DNA of 64,000 nt from Ferruginibacter albus (lineage in GTDB: Bacteria; Bacteroidota; Bacteroidia; Chitinophagales; Chitinophagaceae): the NCBI RefSeq assembly GCF_020042285.1, contig NZ_CP083388.1:3002001-3066000 (forward strand). Direction: 5' to 3'. This document shows, piece by piece, positions 47,701-54,886 of the stretch; the stretch's first letter is position 1; each line of letters begins with the position of its first letter. The position numbers and the translations under genes are program-made. Below the pieces are notes generated by a model. The model ran no database searches. It saw only the letters and a list, made by a program, of their open reading frames with translations, and was not told the DNA's origin.

Positions 47701-49149
47701 TTATGGCAATATCCATTTCTTATTGCCAAACCAACTCTCTTGCTCATTTGCAAGATTAATAGTACTATCTATATACAATCGATTCCCTGTACCATTAAGT
47801 GAAACATAACATTCCACAGTTACTACAGGATATGTAATTCCTTGCTTTTTATATTCACTATTCAGTATGTGTGCATATTGCAACATCATATCCGGTTGTG
47901 TTTCCATCATTCTTTCCTGGTAACCGGTTAGAAACTTTGAATTGTTTACTTCCAATCGTTTACCTGTTTCAGGATTGGTGATATAAAAAAAAGTAGTGCC
48001 GGCTTTCTCCATCAACATTACCCGCCAGGAGAAACGATAACCTTGTTCTGTCCATAATAATTTGCCGGGATATAGTAAAAAACGTAACGGTACTAATACC
48101 TGTATCAAAAAATAAATGGAGAGCAAAAGTAATATTGTTTTTTTGCGGACAATATTTAAATCTTGTGCATATAAAATATCCTTTTCGTTAGTAGTTTTTT
48201 TGAATATGCTTTGCAATTGCCGAATAATTTTTTTGTGAAAAGCTTCAGAGAAGAAAATAGTAGCAGCAGCAATCATTATATAGGGAAACATGCCAATTTG
48301 AAAAAGCATGGTAGTAATCAAATGAAAAATGATCACAAAAACATAAGCAATTTTTCTCGTGCTTTTATTCCAAAGCAAAAATACAATGGACAGATCAAAC
48401 AAAGCACCAAACCAGCTAAAAAGATAGGCTACCCATTGTTTACTTAATAAGTGCCCGATAATTGGCAATGAATCGTTTGCCCGTAACCATATTTTTAAAG
48501 GCATTGCATTAAACAACCAATCAGGAATTAATTTAGATAAGCCTGCATAAAAATAAATTATAAAAAGCTGTAGCTTAAAAACAGTAATACACCATGCAGG
48601 TATGTAAGCTGCTTTTAGAGAAGGCTTGCGAAGTGCATCAATCGAAAAATATTTATTTGCCGGTGTTAATATCAGTAGAAAAACTAAAATACTAACGAGG
48701 TAATAATGATTGAGATAATATGTTTTATCTATTAATTCGGCATAGCAAAAGCAAACAAAAAAAACAATTGTAGCTATACGATAAAACAAGCCGACAATGA
48801 TGAAGAAGGCTGTAACTAAGAGTAAGGCGTACAAAGTGTACATTCCTGTACTACTTAAGGGATGGATCCATTCAAAGCCATAAAACGGGAAATGGAATTT
48901 TGGCTTTACGTAGAATTCGGTTATCCAGCCTTTGCAAATAAAACGCAGTGTACTTATAAATAATACAATACCAAATATAATTCTGAATACAACTAACGGA
49001 GCTATATGCGCCGGGTTGAAAAAGTATTTATTGATTATATTTTTTATTTTTTGATTCAATCGTGTTGAATAAATATATGCTGTTGCAGTGAGTGATCCTT
49101 CGTTCCTCAGGACAGGCTCTACAATGTTTAAAGCGATACCAATGCTCAT
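47701..49149 (-). CDS. HTTM-domain multi-pass membrane protein
   Basis: The 482-residue protein has about eight membrane helices and resembles the HTTM (horizontally transferred transmembrane) family related to vitamin K-dependent gamma-carboxylase. Supporting motifs are VVFRIIFGIVLF near the N-terminus, the FYGFEWIHPLSSTGMY segment and the CITVFKLQLFIIYFYAGLSKL helix. A periplasmic C-terminal region (about 380-482) follows. The start is uncertain: the ATG at 49149 makes the first ~25 residues come from the 42-bp repeat, whereas a TTG at 49059 gives a natural start directly before the first family block. HTTM proteins commonly accompany imelysin-like iron genes in Bacteroidota. Confidence 0.8.
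   Translation of the reverse strand: MSIGIALNIVEPVLRNEGSLTATAYIYSTRLNQKIKNIINKYFFNPAHIAPLVVFRIIFGIVLFISTLRFICKGWITEFYVKPKFHFPFYGFEWIHPLSSTGMYTLYALLLVTAFFIIVGLFYRIATIVFFVCFCYAELIDKTYYLNHYYLVSILVFLLILTPANKYFSIDALRKPSLKAAYIPAWCITVFKLQLFIIYFYAGLSKLIPDWLFNAMPLKIWLRANDSLPIIGHLLSKQWVAYLFSWFGALFDLSIVFLLWNKSTRKIAYVFVIIFHLITTMLFQIGMFPYIMIAAATIFFSEAFHKKIIRQLQSIFKKTTNEKDILYAQDLNIVRKKTILLLLSIYFLIQVLVPLRFLLYPGKLLWTEQGYRFSWRVMLMEKAGTTFFYITNPETGKRLEVNNSKFLTGYQERMMETQPDMMLQYAHILNSEYKKQGITYPVVTVECYVSLNGTGNRLYIDSTINLANEQESWFGNKKWILP
49087..49128 (-). repeat. 42-bp repeat, right arm of the inverted pair
   Basis: Reverse complement of the element at 47627-47668, with about five differences. It lies within the first 25 codons of the longest reading of the HTTM gene, so either the element was recruited into coding sequence or the true start lies downstream (TTG at 49059). 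Confidence 0.8.
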
Positions 49150-49154
49150 TAAAT

Positions 49155-49188
49155 AAAAAAAGCAAAACCTTATTGTCTTGCTTTTTTT
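49155..49188 (-). terminator. Hairpin between imelysin and HTTM genes
   Basis: AAAAAAAGCAA (49155-49165) pairs with TTGCTTTTTTT (49178-49188), an 11-base stem ending in T on the minus strand just after the imelysin stop. It would at least lower read-through into the HTTM gene. Confidence 0.75.
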
Positions 49189-49199
49189 GTCAGAGATTA

Positions 49200-50312
49200 T
49201 TAATCTCCATCATCGTCGCTAAATGAAATTCGCACACCTAATGCAGAACTCATATCCACTTTTAACAACACTACCAGCTTTGTAATTTCTGTATAAGCGT
49301 CATTAACAGGTGTAATATTATTTTGTATAGCAGATGAAAGGGGACCATTAATAGCCTGCAGTTTTGTGATTATAGTTGTTATCTCATCTTTAATAACATC
49401 ATTCAATGGTGAGCCATTTTTTACAGCGCCGCTTGCAATTACTTTTTGATCGATACCTGCCAAATATAAACTTTGAATAGATTGTATCTGCGTTATCATT
49501 AAGGGAATCGATTGTCCGCTGTAATAAGCTTCTACCGATGTTGGATCTATTGGAAGCGTTGATGTACCATACTTTCCAATAGGAATGCCGATTTTATAAT
49601 TTTTTAAAACTACATCGTATTCCTGTACAATAGCATTAGCCAATAAGCTTAATGAGCTTCCGGCATTTACGCCTGTTGCTGTAGTAAACTGATGGATATA
49701 ATTTCCTCCACTTACAGTCCATGCATTGTATAAAGCTGTTGCTTTTGTTTGTAATGAATTGGTGATTGCCGCTAAGTATTGTTTTGCAGCAGCTGCATGC
49801 ACATCAGTTGTAAATTTTGCCAATACGGTTGCATCATCTCCATTGTATAGCAAATAGTCTATTGCAGGAAACCCTTCTGCATTCAAATTGCCGATAGCTC
49901 CGATAGTATAACTGCCTGAATTTATATTGTTATCTATCAGCGTGCTGTTTGTAGGAAAAAGATTTGCTGTATTGGTAACAAATAATTGGCTGGTTGCAGG
50001 ACCAAACTGAAATTCGCTGCAGGTTTCCCAGGCATTATATGCTGCTAAAAAATTTGTTCTAAGTGCTGCAAGATTAGGGGCTGTTGGATTTGTGTTGAAC
50101 GTTGTAACAGCATTATCCAAATTAGTAACGGTTTCATTTAATTGTTGGTAAGCCGGAACAATAACATTGTTGCCAATTTTAACGAGGGTAGAATCCGTAT
50201 CGGTAGAACCTCCGTTACCATTGTTGCCGGTATCTGATTTACTACATGAGAAAAAAATAATGGTAGAGCATATACCGACAATACCTGCAACTAATAAAAA
50301 ACGTGATTTCAT
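49200..50312 (-). CDS. Imelysin-family lipoprotein (iron uptake)
   Basis: The 370-residue protein has a lipoprotein signal (IIFFSCSKSD, Cys near residue 23) and an all-helical body of the imelysin/EfeO-like type. It has the sequence GFPAIDYLLYNG (about residue 150) where imelysins carry GxHxxE, the variant seen in IPPA-like proteins, and AYNAWETCSEFQFGPATS, a conserved first-helix block. Members act in the periplasm or outer membrane in iron acquisition. It lies between the DUF4856 gene upstream and the HTTM gene downstream, the usual order in Bacteroidota iron loci. Direct iron binding is uncertain because the metal-ligand motif is changed. Confidence 0.85.
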   Translation of the reverse strand: MKSRFLLVAGIVGICSTIIFFSCSKSDTGNNGNGGSTDTDSTLVKIGNNVIVPAYQQLNETVTNLDNAVTTFNTNPTAPNLAALRTNFLAAYNAWETCSEFQFGPATSQLFVTNTANLFPTNSTLIDNNINSGSYTIGAIGNLNAEGFPAIDYLLYNGDDATVLAKFTTDVHAAAAKQYLAAITNSLQTKATALYNAWTVSGGNYIHQFTTATGVNAGSSLSLLANAIVQEYDVVLKNYKIGIPIGKYGTSTLPIDPTSVEAYYSGQSIPLMITQIQSIQSLYLAGIDQKVIASGAVKNGSPLNDVIKDEITTIITKLQAINGPLSSAIQNNITPVNDAYTEITKLVVLLKVDMSSALGVRISFSDDDGD

Positions 50313-50329
50313 ATTTTTAATTTAAACAA

Positions 50330-50363
50330 CAAAACTGATAAGTTTGAAAGCTCATCAGTTTTG
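50330..50363 (-). other. Intergenic hairpin between DUF4856 and imelysin genes
   Basis: CAAAACTGAT (50330-50339) and ATCAGTTTTG (50354-50363) form a perfect 10-base stem with a 14-base loop. No T-run follows on the minus strand, so it may set relative expression or RNA stability rather than end transcription. Confidence 0.6.
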
Positions 50364-50387
50364 CAAAATTGTAGTTAATAATTCTTT

Positions 50388-51500
50388 TTACAAATTTCCT
50401 TTAACGGCATCCCAACCATAAATAGCGCTGATAGCATTAATAATATTATCCAGGTCTTGTTGTGTAGCATTCCAAAAATTAGACGGATACAAAGCAATGA
50501 TTGAATTTATTTGTGCATCGCTGGCAATAGTTCTATGCGTATTCAACTTAAGTGCAGTGATGAAGCCAAACGATTCAGATAAGTTACCGCAAACAGTAGC
50601 AGCACCATTTATAATATTTCCTTTTGCTTCATTTATTTCATGTAATGTAGCCGCCGCTTCCATAATTTCAAATTTAGCAATGATGATAGCAGCCTGTGCT
50701 TTCGCAGTTACTAGATCATTATTTGCCAATGCTGCACGTCCTTTCAAAAATGCGTTCATTAATGTTGGATTTGCATTGATGCCTGTCAGGCTGGCAACAG
50801 GTTTAGCAATCCCGGAATCTATCTGGCTGGTATAAGAACCCCAGTATTTTACCTTAGCTCTGTTAGCAGGGAAGTTAGAGGGAACACACCATAAAAAGAA
50901 TGCCTGGTCCCATGCGTGTGCTTTAGCCGCCATACTGATATTGCTGTTCAATGAATCTCCTAAATATACATCGCAGGTTAAATGACCGATCACAGCGCCC
51001 ATCAATGTTTTAGTAAAGTATTGTCTTAAGTAAACGCCATTCGCAGTCAATAAGGTTTTTTTACTGCTTACGCCTGCAATACCGCTGCTTGCAGCTGATG
51101 TTGATTGGCTTGCAACCGCAACACTATCTAATATACCAGCAACAATAGCTTGTGCATTTGATGAAGTTTGACCGTATAAACTTACGCCCGATGTATTAAG
51201 GTTGATTGTTGTACCATTGAATATAGTATCAGTAAAATAGCTGCCTGTATTTGCATACATGCCGCCTAATTTAGCGCTGCTTACTACGGTATTGGCAGTA
51301 TTCCCTGTATTGATCAGATTTTCCATTTCTGTAAACATGGAAAGCGTAGTCTTTGCAGGAAGGGAATCTACATTATCAAATGTATATGTTGTAGGAACTG
51401 TGTAAGTTGGTGTGGTGTTTTCATCTTTTGAACAACTTGCAAAAACAAAAATTGAAGCGATGCATGCAAGTTGAAGAATGTTGAAACGGTGTTTCATCAT
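50388..51500 (-). CDS. DUF4856 lipoprotein of the iron locus
   Basis: The 370-residue protein has a lipoprotein signal (FVFASCSKDEN, Cys near 23) and then YTFDNVDS near residue 40 and SLYGQTSSNAQAIVAGILD, resembling DUF4856-family proteins. These almost always sit directly upstream of imelysin genes in Bacteroidota, as here (75-base gap). A surface or periplasmic role in iron acquisition is inferred from this linkage. A TTCCTTTG box upstream (complement of 51533-51540) resembles a -7 element with one mismatch. Confidence 0.82.
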   Translation of the reverse strand: MMKHRFNILQLACIASIFVFASCSKDENTTPTYTVPTTYTFDNVDSLPAKTTLSMFTEMENLINTGNTANTVVSSAKLGGMYANTGSYFTDTIFNGTTINLNTSGVSLYGQTSSNAQAIVAGILDSVAVASQSTSAASSGIAGVSSKKTLLTANGVYLRQYFTKTLMGAVIGHLTCDVYLGDSLNSNISMAAKAHAWDQAFFLWCVPSNFPANRAKVKYWGSYTSQIDSGIAKPVASLTGINANPTLMNAFLKGRAALANNDLVTAKAQAAIIIAKFEIMEAAATLHEINEAKGNIINGAATVCGNLSESFGFITALKLNTHRTIASDAQINSIIALYPSNFWNATQQDLDNIINAISAIYGWDAVKGNL

Positions 51501-51639
51501 AAAAGTTTAATGTTAGTTGTGATTATTAATGAGGTTGCAAAGGAAGCCTATTAACACTTGTTAACGCTTACGCAAAAAGGAAATGCATTTATAAAATCGG
51601 GAAAAACGACAGCAGAAATTAAAAAATTATACCATCTGT

Positions 51640-52617
51640 TTAGACTGAAGCCATCTTATTATATTTATTTCGATATTCAATAGGCGTTAAGCCGGTTATT
51701 TTTTTAAAGATGGTGCGGAAGGATTTCGTATCGGTATAACCAATGTCATACATTACCTCGTTAATATTTTTACGGCTCGTTTCAAAGCTGCGCTTTGCAG
51801 ATTCGATTTTTACACGCTGCATATATTCCAATACGGTATTGTTGGTAGCTTTTTTAAAACGGCGTTCAAAGCTTCTTCTTCCCACAGCAACTTTATCAGC
51901 TAATACATCCACGCTTATTTTTTCTTCAACATTATTTTCAATGTAATCCTGCGCTATTTTAATGGCATCATCGTTGTGATCTTTCTGTCCTTTAAACATA
52001 GCAAAAGCAGACTGACTGTCTCTATCTATATCAATCGCAAAATATTTGGAAGCAAGAATAGCGGTTTCTCTATCTGTATATTTTTCTACCAAATGCAATA
52101 ATAGATTCCAGTAAGAGTTAGCGCCGCCGCTTGAATACAAGCCGCTTTCCTCTGTTATAATACTTCCGTCAACAACTTCCACATCCGGAAACATTTCTCT
52201 AAATTCGTTGGTAAATCCCCAATGTGTTGAACATTTTTTTCCATTCAATAATCCGGTTGATGCTAATAAAAATGCACCCACACAAAGTGATGCTACTTCA
52301 GCGCCTTTACAATATTGATCAGTGATCCAGGGAATTAATTCTTTGTTTGCATTTAATGCTGTGCTGATATCTCCAAATAATGCCGGTACAAAAACCAAAT
52401 CGGCTATTGTATCATCTTTTAATTGCTTGTCAGTATGAATAGAAAATTGCCCATCGCTTAATTGCACTTCTTTTTTGAAACCTACCAGCTGTACATTAAA
52501 TAAAGGCTCTTTTCCTGCGGCAATTAAAAACTGATTAACGGTAGTAAATAAATAACGTGGATCAACTATTGCCTGCATTACGCTGTGCTCAGGAACCAGT
52601 ATGGAAATATTTTTCAT
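51640..52617 (-). CDS. GlxA-type transcriptional regulator (DJ-1/PfpI plus AraC HTH)
   Basis: The 325-residue protein combines an N-terminal DJ-1/PfpI-like domain (about 1-185), with Cys112 in ASLCVGAFLLAS at the nucleophile-elbow position, and a C-terminal AraC DNA-binding domain with two helix-turn-helix motifs (VGRRSFERRFKKAT and INEVMYDIGYTDTKSFRTIFKK). The family senses small molecules or stress and regulates adjacent genes. A TATCTTTG -7 box ends only about 5 bases before the ATG, so the transcript is probably leaderless. It is divergent from the SRPBCC gene, and the repeated TTGTGTTGT half-sites between them are likely its targets. Confidence 0.9.
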   Translation of the reverse strand: MKNISILVPEHSVMQAIVDPRYLFTTVNQFLIAAGKEPLFNVQLVGFKKEVQLSDGQFSIHTDKQLKDDTIADLVFVPALFGDISTALNANKELIPWITDQYCKGAEVASLCVGAFLLASTGLLNGKKCSTHWGFTNEFREMFPDVEVVDGSIITEESGLYSSGGANSYWNLLLHLVEKYTDRETAILASKYFAIDIDRDSQSAFAMFKGQKDHNDDAIKIAQDYIENNVEEKISVDVLADKVAVGRRSFERRFKKATNNTVLEYMQRVKIESAKRSFETSRKNINEVMYDIGYTDTKSFRTIFKKITGLTPIEYRNKYNKMASV

Positions 52618-52621
52618 TTAC

Positions 52622-52713
52622 CAAAGATAAAAAATTGTGTTGTCGCAAAACACCCTTTATTTGTCTGTACAACACAACCTTCTTTTTGGATAAGAAGTCT
52701 AAGTTTGTGTTAT
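52622..52713. promoter_or_regulatory. Divergent promoter region with repeated operator half-sites
   Basis: Minus-strand -7 box TATCTTTG (52622-52629) serves the AraC gene, and plus-strand -7 box TAAGTTTG (52700-52707) serves the SRPBCC gene. TTGTGTTGT (52635-52643) and its perfect inverse ACAACACAA (52669-52677) lie between them, and a third near-copy TTGTGTTAT (52705-52713) overlaps the plus-strand -7 box. This is a likely AraC-family operator set. Confidence 0.6.
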
Positions 52714-52745
52714 CAAATCATCTAAAACAATTAAAATAAATAAAA

Positions 52746-53171
52746 ATGGAAACAGCAACTAAAACAGCCATAACAATTGAAGCTACGGTGAATGCGCCTA
52801 TTGAAAAAGTATGGAAATATTGGACAGAAGCCGAACATGTAAAAAACTGGAACACTGCTTCCCCTGATTGGCATTGCCCGAAAGCAGAGAATGATTTGCG
52901 TGTAGGCGGAAATTTTTCGTTTACAATGGCAGCAAAAGACGGCAGCTTTTCTTTTGATTTTGGCGGCGTGTACGATGAAGTAAAAACAAACCAAAAAATT
53001 GCCTACACTTTGGGCGATGGAAGAAAAGTAGATACGATTTTCACCGACAATGGCAACGAAACAAAAATCGTTTCAACTTTTGAAGCAGAAAATCAAAACC
53101 CTGTAGAGATGCAGAAGAATGGCTGGCAGGCAATATTGAATAACTTTAAAAAGTATACAGAAGAAAGCTAA
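52746..53171 (+). CDS. SRPBCC/AHSA1-like protein
   Basis: A 141-residue protein with the START/AHSA1 fold. AITIEATVNAPIEKVWKYWTE at the N-terminus and a terminal helix with NGWQAILNNFKKY are typical of the activator-of-Hsp90-ATPase 1 family. The long cavity can bind hydrophobic ligands, but no ligand or function is known. It is the first gene of a small set with two PhnB-type VOC proteins downstream, and it faces a GlxA-type regulator, suggesting a shared stimulus. Confidence 0.88.
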   Translation: METATKTAITIEATVNAPIEKVWKYWTEAEHVKNWNTASPDWHCPKAENDLRVGGNFSFTMAAKDGSFSFDFGGVYDEVKTNQKIAYTLGDGRKVDTIFTDNGNETKIVSTFEAENQNPVEMQKNGWQAILNNFKKYTEES

Positions 53172-53180
53172 TTTTAAAAT

Positions 53181-53255
53181 TTCACACAAAGGACCAACGA
53201 AGACAAAGTAAACAAAGCGTGGTTTCTTGATTGTCTTTGTCTCTTTGTGTGAAAT
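53181..53255. repeat. Intergenic hairpin element, 12-base arms
   Basis: TTTCACACAAAG (53181-53192) and CTTTGTGTGAAA (53244-53255) form a perfect 12-base stem. Inside, GACAAAG (53203-53209) pairs with CTTTGTC (53236-53242), so the element folds along its full 75 bases. It has no T-run. A less perfect relative with TCTCACA arms is at 61585-61634. Confidence 0.7.
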
Positions 53256-53257
53256 GA

Positions 53258-53289
53258 ATTATTAATTCCCAATTTTTAATTATTAATTA
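53258..53289. repeat. AT-rich dispersed repeat, copy 2
   Basis: Matches 29 of 32 positions of the element at 8213-8244. It lies 7 bases before the start of the VOC gene at 53297 and directly follows the hairpin element. Confidence 0.6.
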
Positions 53290-53296
53290 AATCATC

Positions 53297-53782
53297 ATGG
53301 CAACAATAGCAAAACAACAAAAAATAAAACCTTGTCTTTGGTTCGATGGCAATGCAGAAGAAGCTACAAAATTTTATACATCAGTTTTTAAAAATTCTAA
53401 AATATTATCCGTCTCTCGTTATGGCGATGGAGCACCTTTTCCTAAAGGCACTGCATTGATGGTAAGCTTTAAAATTGCAGGACAGGAATTTTTAGCATTG
53501 AATGGCGGACCGCATTTCAAATTCAATGAATCAATTTCATTTACAGTGAACTGTGCCAATCAAAAAGAAATAGATTATTTCTGGGACATCTTAACTAAAA
53601 AAGGCGGACAAGAATCCATGTGCGGCTGGTTAAAAGATAAATACGGTTTATCATGGCAGATCGTTCCTGCTAATTTAGGAGAACTCATATCCAGCAAGAC
53701 AGATAAAGCCAAAGCCGGCAGAACAATGCAGGCATTAATGCAAATGAAAAAGCTGGATATAAAAACATTGAAGAACGCATAA
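53297..53782 (+). CDS. PhnB-type VOC-family protein
   Basis: The 161-residue protein begins KIKPCLWFDGNAEEATKFYTSVFKN, and has the GDGAPFPKGTALMVSFKIAGQ region and CGWLKDKYGLSWQIVP; these match the PhnB/3-demethylubiquinone-9 methyltransferase-like VOC group (DUF1338-unrelated). Enzymatic activity is usually unproven in this group. Its stop overlaps the first base of the next gene (ATAATGG), so the two VOC genes are translationally coupled. Confidence 0.88.
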   Translation: MATIAKQQKIKPCLWFDGNAEEATKFYTSVFKNSKILSVSRYGDGAPFPKGTALMVSFKIAGQEFLALNGGPHFKFNESISFTVNCANQKEIDYFWDILTKKGGQESMCGWLKDKYGLSWQIVPANLGELISSKTDKAKAGRTMQALMQMKKLDIKTLKNA

Positions 53783-54195
53783 TGGCAACTATTTTTTCAT
53801 ACCTAACATTCAATGGTAATTGTCGGGATGCAATGCAATTTTATAAAAGCTGTTTAGGCGGCGAGCTGGTTTTCCAAACCGTTGGTGAATCGCCGCTTTC
53901 AGAAAAGATGCCGGCGCAAATGAAAGACTGCGTGCTTCATTCAACGTTAACAAAAGGTGCTCTTACTTTAATGGCATCGGATATGGTTGGGGATAAAGGC
54001 TGGGAGCAAGGTAATTCTGTTTCATTAGTATTATATTGTGATAGCGAAGAACAGATCCGGCAATATTATGCATTGCTTTCTAATGAAGGAAAACAAACGC
54101 ACCCGATAGAAAATACTTTTTGGGGCGCTTTATTTGGCGGCTTAACGGATAAGTTCGGCAATCATTGGTTGTTGCATTTTCAGCAAAACAATTAA
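53782..54195 (+). CDS. Second PhnB-type VOC-family protein
   Basis: A 137-residue protein, with IFSYLTFNGNCRDAMQFYKS at the start and FWGALFGGLTDKFGNHWLLHF at the end, the usual PhnB-like pattern. It resembles glyoxalase/bleomycin-resistance folds. It overlaps the preceding VOC gene by one base and precedes the small HMA-like gene by 6 bases, so all three are probably expressed together. Substrate is unknown. Confidence 0.88.
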   Translation: MATIFSYLTFNGNCRDAMQFYKSCLGGELVFQTVGESPLSEKMPAQMKDCVLHSTLTKGALTLMASDMVGDKGWEQGNSVSLVLYCDSEEQIRQYYALLSNEGKQTHPIENTFWGALFGGLTDKFGNHWLLHFQQNN

Positions 54196-54201
54196 AATTG
54201 G

Positions 54202-54411
54202 ATGATAGAAGTGTTCAAAACAAATATCACCTGTAAAGAAACTGCTGCTGCAATAGTAATACAGTTGCAGTCTAAATTACCACATGCAAAAATCAACTTC
54301 GACCTGCACGATTGTGATAATATTTTACGTGTAGATGCTCCGCATGATATGGTGCAGCTGGTTACTGCGCATTTGGCAGATGCCGGATTTTATTGCGAAG
54401 TGCTGCAATAA
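54202..54411 (+). CDS. Small HMA-like protein without metal cysteines
   Basis: A 69-residue protein with a beta-alpha-beta-beta-alpha-beta pattern resembling heavy-metal-associated (HMA) domains: VFKTNITCKETAAAIVIQLQS and DMVQLVTAHLADAGFYCEVL. It lacks the CxxC metal site (only isolated Cys at about residues 11, 38 and 66), so copper binding is unlikely. Similar small proteins occur in Bacteroidota near HMA or stress genes. It is the last gene of the group; the 97 bases downstream contain no feature. Confidence 0.65.
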   Translation: MIEVFKTNITCKETAAAIVIQLQSKLPHAKINFDLHDCDNILRVDAPHDMVQLVTAHLADAGFYCEVLQ

Positions 54412-54507
54412 ACCATACAATGCATAATTAAGGATGATAAAAGAAAGATAGCTGAACGGAGCGTCGCCAATTCAGTAGAATAGAGATCCAAATGCTTGTA
54501 ACAAAAA

Positions 54508-54876
54508 TTATCCAATACTCTTCTTTAACCCAATGATACCAATTAAAATAAACGCCATGTAAATAAACTGGGAAAATTGGTACGGCTCTTTAAATAAAGT
54601 AATATCGATAATCTTTATTCCGATGATCACAACTCCCATCCACACCGCTAATGCAACAGAAGCGGGCATTTGTTTCATAGCAATAGAGAAAAAATAAATA
54701 TTGCTTAAACCAAAAACAATGTAGCCTAATAAAGGAAGTACAATAAACAGGTTTTGTTTTTGGCTGAAAAGATGATGCCAGTCGACTTGTTTGAACTTTC
54801 GCAGATCAAGATATTTTAGCGAATAGGTCCAGCCGATCTCAAATATGGAAGCAATGAAAAGATAAATCCAGGCCAT
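54508..54876 (-). CDS. SMR-family (QacE/EmrE-like) membrane transporter
   Basis: A 122-residue protein with four membrane helices. It begins AWIYLFIASIFEIGWTYSLKY, carrying the conserved Glu in the first helix of small multidrug resistance proteins, and contains MPASVALAVWMGVVIIGIKI. Most members export cationic drugs or guanidinium, but relatives such as ArnE/ArnF move lipid-linked sugars. It is the last gene of the sugar-acid cluster, 10 bases after the desaturase-like gene, so a role in export of that product is possible (inference). Confidence 0.82.
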   Translation of the reverse strand: MAWIYLFIASIFEIGWTYSLKYLDLRKFKQVDWHHLFSQKQNLFIVLPLLGYIVFGLSNIYFFSIAMKQMPASVALAVWMGVVIIGIKIIDITLFKEPYQFSQFIYMAFILIGIIGLKKSIG

Positions 54877-54886
54877 GGTTTGTGTT

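Noticed and set aside
47627..49128. HTTM gene as an insertion sequence because of the inverted repeats
   Set aside because: The enclosed gene encodes a membrane protein with no transposase motifs, and no target-site duplication was seen. It is kept only as a repeat-flanked segment.
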